From Ruminococcaceae bacterium AM07-15 (GTDB taxonomy: Bacteria; Bacillota; Clostridia; Oscillospirales; Butyricicoccaceae): a DNA stretch of 64,000 nt. Within the stretch, counting starts at the first letter, position 1. Each line of letters opens with the position of its first letter. Where the stretch lies: assembly GCA_003477405.1 (NCBI GenBank), contig QUDE01000004.1, positions 1 to 64,000 on the forward strand, written 5' to 3'. The position numbers and the translations under genes are program-made. A model generated the notes under the pieces. The model was not told the origin of the DNA and ran no database searches. It saw only the letters and a program-made list of their open reading frames with translations. This document shows, one piece after another, positions 23,578-31,354 of the stretch.

Positions 23578-25467
23578 ATGAAACATTTGCGAAAACGGCT
23601 GTGGGCCGGTCTGTTGGCAGGGGTCATCCTGCTGATGGGGGCCTGCGGCGCCGGTGTAAAAACCGAAAAAAGCCAGAATCCCGCCCGGGAGGATATGAAG
23701 GCTGTTTGGGTGTCCACTGTGTACAACCTGGACTATCCCACCAAAGCCACCACCGACCCGGCCGCTTTGAAGAGCCAGGCCGATTCCATTTTGCAAAATT
23801 GCGTGGATATGGGGATGAATGCAGTCATCCTGCAGGTGCGTCCCTCCTGTGACGCGCTGTATCCTTCGGAGATCTTCCCCTGGAGCCGCTATCTCACAGG
23901 CAGCCAGGACCAGGCTCCCCAGGGAGATTTTGACCCGCTGGCCTATTGGGTAGAGAAGGCCCACGAGCTGGGACTGGAGCTTCACGCCTGGATCAACCCC
24001 TTCCGGGTGACCAAAGGCGGCGACAGCGAATACCAGAGCCTGTCGGCTTCTTCTCCGGCCAAGCAGCATCCGGAATGGCTGGTACAGCACGAGGGAAACT
24101 ACTATCTGGACCCTGGTCTTCCGGAGGTGCGGGAACTGGTGATTCAGGGGGCCGAGGAGCTGGCCCGGAACTATGACATCGATGGACTGCACATGGACGA
24201 TTATTTCTATCCTGGCCAGGACTTTGATGACGCTGCGGCCTTCCAGAAGTACGGCGGGGAATTTTCCGATCTGGGAGACTGGAGAAGAGACAATGTGAAC
24301 CAGCTGGTGAAAGAGCTGGGAGAGCGTCTCCATGCCATCGATCCTGAATTGTCCTATGGTATCAGCCCGGCCGGCGTATGGGCCAACCAGAGCAGTCTGC
24401 CCGAAGGCTCGGCCACCAATGGCAATGAAACCTATTTCAATGCCTATGCCGACAGCCGCAAGTGGGTAAAGGAAGAATACATCGATTACATCTGTCCCCA
24501 GATCTATTGGTACATCGGCCACAAGGCCGCCGACTATGACACCCTGGTCCGCTGGTGGGCCGATGTGGTGGACGGCACCGATGTGCGGCTGTATGTGGGC
24601 ATGGCCGATTACCAGGCCGGCAACAGCGATCCCTCTTCTCCCTGGTATGGCGTCAAGGCCCTGGAGGATATGCTGGCCCTCAACAAGACCATTCCCCAGG
24701 TGTCCGGTGAAGTGCATTTCCGCTATCAGCTGATGGTGCAGAACCCGGAAATCGTGGCACTGTATCAGAAGGAGTACGCCCAGCCGGATGAACCGGAAGA
24801 ACCGGACACTCCGGAGGAGCCGGAAGAGACCGTGAAGCCTGTGCTCAATCAAACAGACCACGGCGCCTATATCCAGGGCGCCGAGGGGCTGTTCCGGCCG
24901 GGGGACTCTCTCAGCCGGGCCGAGGCGGTGGCCATGCTGGCCCGGCTGACGGTGGACGAAAACGGCCAGGCCCTTTACCAGGAGGGGGAGAGCTATCCGG
25001 TCTCCTTTTCCGATGTGGCCGGGGATAGCTGGTATGCTTCCTATGTGGGGTTTGCCCAGAAATATCACATTGTAGGGGGCTATGAGGACGGCACTTTCCG
25101 TCCCGATCAGCCGGTGACAAGAGCCGAACTGATGAAGATTCTGGCGGCCTATTTTCCTGGCGAGACGGGCAGCGCCTCCTTCACCGATGTGCCGGAAACC
25201 CACTGGGCCTATCAGTCGGTGGCTTTTGGCGCTGGAAAGGGTTTTGTGGCCGGTTATGAGGACGGCACCTTCCGCCCCGACCAGCCGGTGACAAGAGCCG
25301 AAGCGGTGAAGATGATCAACGGTGCCCTGGGCCGCATCCCGGAGGAAGGGCACCTGGCGGAATTGATCTCCCAGAATCCCTTCCAGGATGTGGACGAAAG
25401 CCACTGGGCCTATGGCAACATTCTGGAAGCCTCGGTGGCCCATAATCCCGACGGCACCCTGGCATAA
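23578..25467 (+). CDS. Lipoprotein with GHL10-type glycosidase domain and SLH repeats
   Basis: 629 residues. A lipoprotein signal (LLAGVILLMGAC) puts the lipidated Cys near residue 22. Residues of about 38-400 form a family-10-like glycosyl hydrolase (GHL10/DUF187) TIM barrel: MKAVWVSTVYNLDYP, AVILQVRPSCDALYPS, LGLELHAWINPFR and IDGLHMDDYFYPG are its strand motifs. An acidic linker (EEPDTPEEPEE) leads to three SLH repeats (about 425-625; GYEDGTFRPDQPVTRAE twice). It would be held at the envelope by both lipid and SLH. This family is linked to peptidoglycan or cell-wall glycans but its substrate is not established. Confidence 0.87.
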   Translation: MKHLRKRLWAGLLAGVILLMGACGAGVKTEKSQNPAREDMKAVWVSTVYNLDYPTKATTDPAALKSQADSILQNCVDMGMNAVILQVRPSCDALYPSEIFPWSRYLTGSQDQAPQGDFDPLAYWVEKAHELGLELHAWINPFRVTKGGDSEYQSLSASSPAKQHPEWLVQHEGNYYLDPGLPEVRELVIQGAEELARNYDIDGLHMDDYFYPGQDFDDAAAFQKYGGEFSDLGDWRRDNVNQLVKELGERLHAIDPELSYGISPAGVWANQSSLPEGSATNGNETYFNAYADSRKWVKEEYIDYICPQIYWYIGHKAADYDTLVRWWADVVDGTDVRLYVGMADYQAGNSDPSSPWYGVKALEDMLALNKTIPQVSGEVHFRYQLMVQNPEIVALYQKEYAQPDEPEEPDTPEEPEETVKPVLNQTDHGAYIQGAEGLFRPGDSLSRAEAVAMLARLTVDENGQALYQEGESYPVSFSDVAGDSWYASYVGFAQKYHIVGGYEDGTFRPDQPVTRAELMKILAAYFPGETGSASFTDVPETHWAYQSVAFGAGKGFVAGYEDGTFRPDQPVTRAEAVKMINGALGRIPEEGHLAELISQNPFQDVDESHWAYGNILEASVAHNPDGTLA

Positions 25468-25475
25468 AAACACAA

Positions 25476-25504
25476 AAAAGAAGCCCGTTTGGGGCTTCTT
25501 TTTT
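25476..25504. terminator. Bidirectional terminator
   Basis: AAGAAGCCC-GTTT-GGGGCTTCTT with flanking A and T runs, between the convergent lipoprotein and acetyltransferase genes. Confidence 0.88.
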
Positions 25505-26063
25505 ATTCGCTCATTCCGGTATTTCGTTTGGCCATATGGAGGTGATCCTCCCATTGGCCGCAGATTTTCAGATAGTCCCGGGCCAGGCCTTCTTCCTCAA
25601 AACCCAGCTTGCGCAGAAGGGAGAGGGAGGGGAGGTTCCGGGGCATCACATTGGCTTCCACCCGGTGGAGACCCAAGGGGCCGAAGGCATAGTCCACCAC
25701 CGCCGCCACCGCTTCGGTCATATACCCTTGCCGCAGGAAATCTTCATCCATGTGGTAGCCCAGAAAACAAGAGAGGAACACGCCCCGGCTGATCTGGCTG
25801 AGGTGCACCATGCCGGCGATGGTCTGGGGCGCTTCTTTGGGGAAAAGCCAAAACCGCACACTGCTGCCTGCTTCCTGCTGGCGCACATCCTCCATCAGCC
25901 CTTCGGTCTGGCGGGACAGGGTGAAAAATTCCTCCGGCCGCAGGGGAGAAGTGGGGCGGAGATGCTCCTGGTTTTTGATGTAATGGGCGGTGACCATAGG
26001 GGCCAGGGACAGGGAAGAGGGAACAAGATGGAGACGAGCGGTCTCCAGGGGCTGTATCGTCAT
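25503..26063 (-). CDS. GNAT acetyltransferase (RimJ/RimL-like)
   Basis: 186 residues. Visible features: TARLHLVPSSLSLAPMVTAH at the N-terminus, IAGMVHLSQISRGVFLSCFL, the cofactor loop DEDFLRQGYMTEAVAAVVDY and the helix LHRVEANVMPRNLPSLSLLR ending in KLGFEEEG. These are the hallmarks of ribosomal-protein-alanine acetyltransferase relatives. The start at 26063 follows AAAGGAGG. The longer in-frame extension lies across the promoter of the divergent aldo/keto reductase. It is not closely related to the acetyltransferase at 17 kb. Confidence 0.86.
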   Translation of the reverse strand: MTIQPLETARLHLVPSSLSLAPMVTAHYIKNQEHLRPTSPLRPEEFFTLSRQTEGLMEDVRQQEAGSSVRFWLFPKEAPQTIAGMVHLSQISRGVFLSCFLGYHMDEDFLRQGYMTEAVAAVVDYAFGPLGLHRVEANVMPRNLPSLSLLRKLGFEEEGLARDYLKICGQWEDHLHMAKRNTGMSE

Positions 26064-26136
26064 GGGCAAGACCTCCTTTGCTTTTCTTTTATTGTGGATT
26101 TCTCCAAAGAAATTGTCAAGGAGAAACAAAAAAATG

Positions 26137-26167
26137 TTGACTTCCACCCCACTCCAGGCGTTACAAT
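26137..26167 (+). promoter_or_regulatory. Promoter of aldo/keto reductase
   Basis: TTGACT (26137-26142) and TACAAT (26162-26167) have a long 19-bp spacer. A small GCGGG-CCCGC hairpin follows in the leader (26183-26198). Confidence 0.45.
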
Positions 26168-26221
26168 AAAGATAATAAAAATGCGGGATGAATCCCGCCT
26201 GTGAAAAAGGAGGAACCTCAA

Positions 26222-27358
26222 ATGATTGCCATGCGGAATTATAAAGACACCGACGATAAGGTTTCCCTGCTGGGCTTTGGTCTGATGCGTCTGCCCAAGA
26301 TCGATCCGGAGAAATCCGACATCGACAAGGAAAAGGCCCAGGAGATGATCGACTATGCCTATTCCCACGGGATCAACTATTTTGACACCGCTTATCCCTA
26401 TCACGAAGGCAAAAGCGAGCTGTTCGTGGGCGAGGCCATGAAGAAATATCCCCGGGAGAGCTTCCATCTGGCCAGCAAAATGCCGGTCTGGCTGGTGGAA
26501 AAGCCGGAGGATACCCTGAAATATTTTGAGGAGCAGCTGAATAAGTGCCAGGTGGAGTATTTTGACTATTACCTGTGCCATGCCCTCAACCATGACCGCC
26601 TGGAGATCATCAAGAAGAACCATATCTTCGAGACCCTCCAGAAGGAAAAGGAAGCCGGCCGCATCAAGCATCTGGGCTTCTCCTTCCACGGCACCATCGA
26701 GATGCTGGAGGAGATCGTAAACGCCTATGACTGGGATTTTGCCCAGATCCAGCTGAACTACTATGACTGGGATATGCAGAATGCCAAGCGGGAATATGAG
26801 ATCCTGGAAGAGCACGGCCTGCCTGTTGTGGTGATGGAGCCTGTGCGCGGCGGCGCTCTGCACACCCTGTGTCCCGAAGGCATCGAGATGCTGAAAAAGG
26901 CCGACCCCAATGCCACTCCTGCTTCCTGGGCCCTGCGTTTTGCCGCCAGCCTGCCCAATGTGCTGGTGGTGCTCAGCGGCATGACCACCATGGAGCACAT
27001 GAAGGACAATGTGGCTACCGTGGACGATTTCAAGCCCCTCACCGAAAGCGAAAGAGAGCTTTTGTTCAAGGTGGCCGATGTGTATAAGCAGAGCAAGACC
27101 GTGCCCTGCACCGGCTGCCGCTATTGCATGGACTGTCCCGCCGGAGTGGACATCCCCGCCGTCTTCAAGATCTACAACCAGTACTGCGTCACCGAGAACA
27201 AGGCTCAGTTCCTGGCCGATTACGAAGCTCTGGGAGACAGCAAACAGGCGCATCACTGCGTGGCCTGCCGCAAGTGCTGCTCGCAGTGTCCCCAGTCCAT
27301 CGACATCCCCACTCGTATGGAGGATGTGAAAGCGCTGTACAAAAAGCTGAAAGGCTAA
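26222..27358 (+). CDS. Aldo/keto reductase with C-terminal ferredoxin domain
   Basis: 378 residues. The AKR TIM barrel (about 1-285) has catalytic-type D55 and Y60 in FDTAYPY, K86 in ASKMP and a His in YLCHALN. The C-terminal domain holds two CxxCxxCxxxCP clusters (PCTGCRYCMDCP and HHCVACRKCCSQCP) for two [4Fe-4S] centres, the fusion common in anaerobic Clostridia. It probably couples carbonyl reduction to ferredoxin-like electron flow. AAAGGAGG precedes the ATG at 26222, and an upstream GTG lies before the ribosome binding site. The physiological substrate is unknown. Confidence 0.9.
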   Translation: MIAMRNYKDTDDKVSLLGFGLMRLPKIDPEKSDIDKEKAQEMIDYAYSHGINYFDTAYPYHEGKSELFVGEAMKKYPRESFHLASKMPVWLVEKPEDTLKYFEEQLNKCQVEYFDYYLCHALNHDRLEIIKKNHIFETLQKEKEAGRIKHLGFSFHGTIEMLEEIVNAYDWDFAQIQLNYYDWDMQNAKREYEILEEHGLPVVVMEPVRGGALHTLCPEGIEMLKKADPNATPASWALRFAASLPNVLVVLSGMTTMEHMKDNVATVDDFKPLTESERELLFKVADVYKQSKTVPCTGCRYCMDCPAGVDIPAVFKIYNQYCVTENKAQFLADYEALGDSKQAHHCVACRKCCSQCPQSIDIPTRMEDVKALYKKLKG

Positions 27359-27378
27359 AAAAGTACATATGAAAAGAG

Positions 27379-27412
27379 AAAGCCCCTTGCGGTGATGCCG
27401 CAAGGGGCTTTG
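27379..27412 (+). terminator. Rho-independent terminator
   Basis: AAAGCCCCTTGCGG and CCGCAAGGGGCTTT enclose a TGATG loop. The following 150 bp is purine-rich with no gene. Confidence 0.85.
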
Positions 27413-27546
27413 ATCATTGTGCTTTTTTGTTTTGATGCAGCCAAAGAATGATGAGAAAGAGAAGCAAAAGGACGAAGGGATAAGGCTTGGGCTAATTTGC
27501 CCAGGGAAGAGCAAAAAGAAAAAGAGGAGAAAAAAGAAAAAACCTA

Positions 27547-27575
27547 TTGACAAAATAGCGCACGGCTTGTATAAT
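27547..27575 (+). promoter_or_regulatory. Consensus promoter of tRNA-Val
   Basis: TTGACA, 17 bp, TATAAT: a full consensus match 18 bp before the tRNA. Confidence 0.92.
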
Positions 27576-27593
27576 AAAAAAGCTGATTGACCC

Positions 27594-27670
27594 GGACGCT
27601 TAGCTCAGCTGGCTAGAGCACCTGCTTGACGTGCAGGGGGTCAGGGGTTCAAGTCCCTTAGCGTCCACCA
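27594..27670 (+). tRNA. tRNA-Val (anticodon GAC), CCA encoded
   Basis: Acceptor GGACGCT pairs with AGCGTCC, D stem GCTC/GAGC, anticodon stem CCTGC/GCAGG with loop TTGACGT (GAC at 27628-27630), and T arm AGGGG-TTCAAGT-CCCTT. ACCA ends the gene. A tyrosine integrase lies 49 bp past the 3' end, so this tRNA is the likely chromosomal attachment target. Confidence 0.95.
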
Positions 27671-27673
27671 GTC

Positions 27674-27709
27674 AAAGCCCTTGAGCCGCAATGGTTTGAG
27701 GGCTTTTTT
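27674..27709 (+). terminator. Terminator after tRNA-Val
   Basis: AAAGCCCT pairs with AGGGCTTT around a loop of about 18 nt, followed by a T run. Confidence 0.75.
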
Positions 27710-27718
27710 CATTTTCTG

Positions 27719-28825
27719 TCAATTTTGATTTGTTAGTAATGCGTTAGTAACGGCAGCGACATTCACAGCCTGAACCAAAGTGTCTGCGTCAAAATGATTG
27801 TAAATATTTACCGTGGTGGAGTAGTCGGCATGGCCTAAAATTTCCTGGAGAACTTCTGGAGCCAATCCCTCCTTGATGGCTCGGGAAGTATAGGTGTGAC
27901 GGGTGGCGTGTGGAGTTTTTCTTTTGATATGGAGTTTTTCCAAAAGAGGGTAATAGTCTCTTTTGCGAAAATTATCAGGGAGCCGTTGCCCAGAATAGCC
28001 GGATAAGAGCAAAGGACCGGTTGCTGATTCGGCGAAATAAGAAAAGTGTTCCCGGCCTTCCGGGCGAATGGGAATAATGCGATTCCGGCCAGCTTCGGTT
28101 TTGGAACCGCCAATCACATAACTTTCATGATAATTAGAAAGAGGAAGGGAAAAAAGCTCGCCTATTCGCATACCGGTGGCAAGAAGCATGAGCACAATAC
28201 GAGCGGACTCACTTTTATCCTTTTCCAGCTTTTTAATATCTGAAGGACTGAAGATCTCCTTCTCCTTTTTCGTGTTTTCTGGAAGTTTGACAAATTTGGC
28301 AAAACTGGTTGTGATGATTTCTTCACGAATAGCCCAGTCAGACATTTGTGTGATAAGCTGCTTATATTTGGAGAGAGAAGAATGGGATTTTGACCGATGC
28401 TGGTCAATGACCATTTGAAAATCCTTTTTTCGCAAAGAGCGAAACTTGGCATTGTGGAGAGAAGAAAATATGCGATAGGCATTTTCATAGGTTTCCACAC
28501 CGCTGTGGCCGATTTCAGAAAAGTGCTCTTCGCTCCATTGAGAATACACATCGGCAAAGGTCAGATTATAGCGTTCTGTGAGAGGGAAACTGGAAAGACG
28601 GCCCAAGGCTTCCAAAGCATCGGTTTTTGTGGCATAGTACCCAATGATTATTTTGTTTTTTGCCGCAACCCAAGGGCGTTTCCTCCTTCCGGCCAGTCTG
28701 TAAACAGTGCCGGTACCATTGGCACGCCTGAGATTTTTCTTTTTTTGCAGGGCCTGTTTTTTCCCGCACATATGGCAGAAGTTTGCCCCTTCGGGAAGGG
28801 AGGCACCGCATTTTACACATAACAT
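27719..28825 (-). CDS. Tyrosine integrase with N-terminal zinc ribbon
   Basis: 368 residues. A CxxC-10-CxxC zinc ribbon (C3, C6, C17, C20; CVKCG and CHMCG) is followed by a basic AP2-like arm-binding region (about 30-75, KKKNLRRANGTGTVYRL), a core-binding domain (88-185) and the catalytic domain. The catalytic set is complete: R220, K242, H306-x-x-R309, H332 (LGHAD) and Y342. This is the phage/ICE integrase type that recombines at tRNA 3' ends, and it lies 49 bp from tRNA-Val, pointing toward it. AGGTGATG precedes the ATG. The gene is visibly AT-richer than its surroundings, consistent with transfer. Confidence 0.92.
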   Translation of the reverse strand: MLCVKCGASLPEGANFCHMCGKKQALQKKKNLRRANGTGTVYRLAGRRKRPWVAAKNKIIIGYYATKTDALEALGRLSSFPLTERYNLTFADVYSQWSEEHFSEIGHSGVETYENAYRIFSSLHNAKFRSLRKKDFQMVIDQHRSKSHSSLSKYKQLITQMSDWAIREEIITTSFAKFVKLPENTKKEKEIFSPSDIKKLEKDKSESARIVLMLLATGMRIGELFSLPLSNYHESYVIGGSKTEAGRNRIIPIRPEGREHFSYFAESATGPLLLSGYSGQRLPDNFRKRDYYPLLEKLHIKRKTPHATRHTYTSRAIKEGLAPEVLQEILGHADYSTTVNIYNHFDADTLVQAVNVAAVTNALLTNQN

Positions 28826-28848
28826 AAAGCATCACCTGAGGATTTTTT

Positions 28849-28880
28849 AAAAAGCCGCCGGCGGAAACCGGCGGCTTTTT
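28849..28880. terminator. Bidirectional terminator
   Basis: AAAAAGCCGCCGG / CCGGCGGCTTTTT around CGGAAA, just past the stop codon of the minus-strand surface protein and before the integrase. Confidence 0.88.
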
Positions 28881-28883
28881 TCT

Positions 28884-29639
28884 TTAGTTGCCCCCTTGGT
28901 AGATGGGAGGATTATAGACCATCTGGTCAGCCAATTTATCAAAGTAGTAACTGATCATTGTTTGGGCTGTGCCCATCTGCATCTGCAATTTGGTACACCG
29001 AGTAACGATATCTTTTTTTTCTGCCGAGGAAGAAGAGGAATAATAGTGCATATCACTTGCAAGCTGAGAAAATTGAGAAGAAATATCCAGCATCTCCCGA
29101 TGGATCGCCTGCAAATCAGGAAGAAGAGAAGACCAACCATTTTCATTCAAATAGACAGCTTCTGTGGCAATGCCAAACTGAACATAAGACAAATGCCTGG
29201 ATGCAATGTCGTCGGCCTGATTGAGAACCAAGGAAGCATACTCCGAGGAAACAGAACCGGGAGACATAGACTGAATATTTAGTTCACTCAAAAATTCGAC
29301 AACTCTGGAATAATCAAAAAGAATGTAGCTGAACTGGTAGGATTTCCACATGGCATCCGCCAGAGCGGCGTAGCGGTTGCTGACGGTGGCGGTATAGGTG
29401 CTCTGATCCCAATCCACCTGGCAACCGGCAGCTTCCAGGGTGGCCCGGAGAGGAATGTAGGTTTTATCATTCCAGAGGAGAGTCGGCTCCTGGATGGTTT
29501 TCTGGTTGGAAACCACAGTGACCTTGTTTACATCCACCAGAATATTTTCCCGCCAGGAAGCGGCACCGGCAATGCCAGCGGTGGTGGCGGCGAGACAAGC
29601 GACAGCAACAAGGCGCTTGAATTGGTTCTTAATTTTCAT
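28884..29639 (-). CDS. Exported protein with copper-amine-oxidase-N-like domain
   Basis: 251 residues. The signal peptide (RLVAVACLAATTAGIAGA) is followed by one copper amine oxidase N1-type domain, about residues 35-90: DVNKVTVVSN, then TYIPLRATLEAAGCQVDW. In Firmicutes this domain is a wall-associated module, not an oxidase. The remaining 160 residues are helical and unfamiliar. The start at 29639 follows GAAAGAGGGG, and the longer in-frame extension runs into a neighbouring small gene on the other strand. Its place between integrase and repressor suggests cargo of the integrated element. Confidence 0.75.
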   Translation of the reverse strand: MKIKNQFKRLVAVACLAATTAGIAGAASWRENILVDVNKVTVVSNQKTIQEPTLLWNDKTYIPLRATLEAAGCQVDWDQSTYTATVSNRYAALADAMWKSYQFSYILFDYSRVVEFLSELNIQSMSPGSVSSEYASLVLNQADDIASRHLSYVQFGIATEAVYLNENGWSSLLPDLQAIHREMLDISSQFSQLASDMHYYSSSSSAEKKDIVTRCTKLQMQMGTAQTMISYYFDKLADQMVYNPPIYQGGN

Positions 29640-29726
29640 AGTTACCCCTCTTTCAAATGAAAAGTATTCCATGGGAAAATGTGGGCGGCGAAAGCCAAAA
29701 ATTTTTCTCATGGAGGTAGAAAAGAT

Positions 29727-29831
29727 ATGAAGCGGAGAGAACTTATCAGAGAAATCATTGAAATGCTGAGAAAAGCAGATGAGGAAAGGCTGGAGATCAT
29801 TTATGAATTTCTCCGCCATCTGCTGCGGTAG
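29727..29831 (+). CDS. Small 34-residue helical protein
   Basis: MKRRELIREIIEMLRKADEE begins a fully amphipathic protein ending in EFLRHLLR. GGAGGT lies 9 nt before the ATG, and a terminator starts 7 bp after the stop. The pattern resembles small conserved proteins found next to XRE repressors on Clostridia mobile elements. I infer a regulatory role but cannot assign a function. It is convergent with the XRE gene. Confidence 0.6.
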   Translation: MKRRELIREIIEMLRKADEERLEIIYEFLRHLLR

Positions 29832-29837
29832 GGCAAA

Positions 29838-29870
29838 GGCCGGCCCCCTTTACTGGGGGTCGGTCTTTTT
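29838..29870 (+). terminator. Terminator after the small gene
   Basis: GGCCGGCCCCC / GGGGGTCGGTC (two G-U pairs) plus TTTTT. It overlaps the 3' end of the convergent XRE gene. Confidence 0.75.
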
Positions 29871-30248
29871 CATTTCGTCCACCAGCTCCCAGGCCTTTTT
29901 CTCCAGGATGGCCCATTCCTCCGGGGACATCCGGGAAAGCACGGTGATCAGGCTGTGGCGAAAGTCGGGCGTGTCGGCCAGCAGATCGCCGAAAAAAGCG
30001 GCCAGCTCTTCGGATCGGGACCGGGGGCGAAACATTTCCCCTTCGCCAGTGCGGAGCCAGTGCTCGTCTACATGAAACTCCCGGCAGATATCCATGATGG
30101 TTCTATCACTAGGATTAGTAGTTCCGGAAGCAAGCCGGGAAATAAAAGACTGAGAAACATTGAGCTTTTTGGCAAAAGCGGTGTTTGTCAATCCGCTGGC
30201 TTCAAGACACTGGGCGATGCGGGAATTGATGCTGTTAATTTTCCTCAC
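29850..30248 (-). CDS. XRE-family repressor
   Basis: About 132 residues. The N-terminal helix-turn-helix (TNTAFAKKLNVSQSFISRLA with SGTTNPSDRTIMDICREF) is followed by DEHWLRTGEGEMF, a standard phage/ICE repressor signature, and an acidic C-terminal helix. The start is uncertain: the GTG used here overlaps the AAGGAGG motif itself, so translation may begin a few codons later. Divergent promoter and operator repeats lie between it and the next gene, so it probably controls element genes on both sides. Confidence 0.82.
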   Translation of the reverse strand: MRKINSINSRIAQCLEASGLTNTAFAKKLNVSQSFISRLASGTTNPSDRTIMDICREFHVDEHWLRTGEGEMFRPRSRSEELAAFFGDLLADTPDFRHSLITVLSRMSPEEWAILEKKAWELVDEMKKTDPQ

Positions 30249-30321
30249 CTCCTTGACACGATTAAAACATGGAAGCGAAGCCTTGTCAAGGTTTTTCTGT
30301 TACTGACGAACAATTAGGGAG

Positions 30322-30359
30322 TTGACATTGTGAGTTAATCATGGTAAATTGTGAGTAAC
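30322..30359 (+). promoter_or_regulatory. Promoter with XRE operator direct repeats
   Basis: TTGACA (30322-30327), 17 bp, TAAATT (30345-30350). The direct repeats TTGTGAGTTAA (30329-30339) and TTGTGAGTAAC (30349-30359) occupy the spacer and start site, separated by two helical turns, as expected for a repressor site. Confidence 0.7.
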
Positions 30360-30381
30360 GAACAAGAAAAGGAGTGAGACC

Positions 30382-30525
30382 ATGAGCAAGACCGAGAAGA
30401 TGCTGCTGGAGAGCCTGGCGGAAGCAGTGAAGCAGCTGCCGGAAAACAAGCGGGATTTCCTGATGGGCTACGCCGAGGGCGTGAACGCCATGGCCCGGAA
30501 GGAAGAGCCGGAAGAGATGTGTTAG
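30382..30525 (+). CDS. Small 47-residue protein downstream of XRE operator
   Basis: The protein begins MSKTEKMLLESLAEAVKQLP and ends EEPEEMC, mostly one or two amphipathic helices. AAAGGAGTGAGACC precedes the ATG. Its promoter carries the repeats proposed as XRE operator, so it should be the first gene de-repressed with the element. Related small proteins occur beside XRE repressors in Clostridia, function unknown. Confidence 0.65.
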   Translation: MSKTEKMLLESLAEAVKQLPENKRDFLMGYAEGVNAMARKEEPEEMC

Positions 30526-30572
30526 TAACAGGAGAACAAGTTTGTTTTTTGCAGTTGATGTAAAAAGAAAAA

Positions 30573-30602
30573 TTCGACACTTTCCCTGGCGTTTGCTATG
30601 AT
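30573..30602 (+). promoter_or_regulatory. Promoter of the hypothetical gene
   Basis: TTCGAC (30573-30578), 18 bp, TATGAT (30597-30602), 34 bp before the start codon. Confidence 0.55.
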
Positions 30603-30635
30603 AGAGGTATCTTCAAAAACAAAGGAGGAAACGAG

Positions 30636-31298
30636 ATGGGTGCTTTTTCTGGCGCAACGGATTTTTTTGGAATGCCTCTGTCTCAGCTGGCCCGGCGTTA
30701 TAGGTATGCAGAGGATAACATCTGTATTCTGGAGGGGGATCTCCAGAAACTGCGGGAGCAGTTTTCAGAGACTTATGACAATCTCTGTTCCTGTACCCAC
30801 CAGGCCGATCAACGCAGCCCTTTGAAATACGGCCAGGACCTGGTGGCCTCCTGGCTGGTGGAGGATGTGTTCCTTCGGGTGTTCTGGGCCGCCGGTCTGG
30901 ACGCCAGTCTGGATGGGGCCGACCAGGGCCGGAAGGTATTGAGCAATGTGAAAACTTCCTCTTCCAGCGATTTCTCTGTAAGCTGCAACGGCTATAGCCG
31001 CAAGCTGGAGCTGATGAACGACTACACCGGCTTTTGGGCCAGAAGCCACAAAATGCATTTACGGGACAACAAATATTTGAAAATGCAGCGGGAACAATCT
31101 CTTTTTCTGGCCGTTTCCATGGCTACCAGAGAGTTTGCTCTTTTGGATTTCACAGAAGAGATCCCGGCCCGCCTGATCCCCCATCACATTCCTTATGGGA
31201 ACAAGCCGGCCTATGAACTGTCCCTGCCTTCCTCGCTGCTGCATACCGCTACTTCGGCCGCCATCGGCCAGGCCGTGAAGGCGCGCTTCCATGCTTGA
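30636..31298 (+). CDS. Hypothetical protein, possible PD-(D/E)XK-like fold
   Basis: 220 residues, soluble, with no signal or membrane segment. I do not recognise the family with confidence. An early coiled helix (about 20-45) is followed by LVASWLVEDVFLRVFWAAGL, then SSSDFSVSCNGYSRKLELMN and HLRDNKYLKMQ. The spacing Asp...Glu-x-Met...Asp and the order helix-strand-strand recall PD-(D/E)XK nucleases, but the canonical ExK is not obvious. The ATG follows AAAGGAGGAAACGAG. Its own promoter is visible. The downstream promoter overlaps its stop codon, so it is monocistronic. Confidence 0.65.
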   Translation: MGAFSGATDFFGMPLSQLARRYRYAEDNICILEGDLQKLREQFSETYDNLCSCTHQADQRSPLKYGQDLVASWLVEDVFLRVFWAAGLDASLDGADQGRKVLSNVKTSSSSDFSVSCNGYSRKLELMNDYTGFWARSHKMHLRDNKYLKMQREQSLFLAVSMATREFALLDFTEEIPARLIPHHIPYGNKPAYELSLPSSLLHTATSAAIGQAVKARFHA

Positions 31299-31323
31299 CA
31301 GCCTGATTTGATTATGATATGAT
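31295..31323 (+). promoter_or_regulatory. Promoter of SPFH gene
   Basis: TTGACA (31295-31300), 17 bp, TATGAT (31318-31323). The -35 overlaps the stop codon of the previous gene. Confidence 0.8.
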
Positions 31324-31354
31324 TTTGATATCATAAAGAGAGAGGGTGTTTTTC

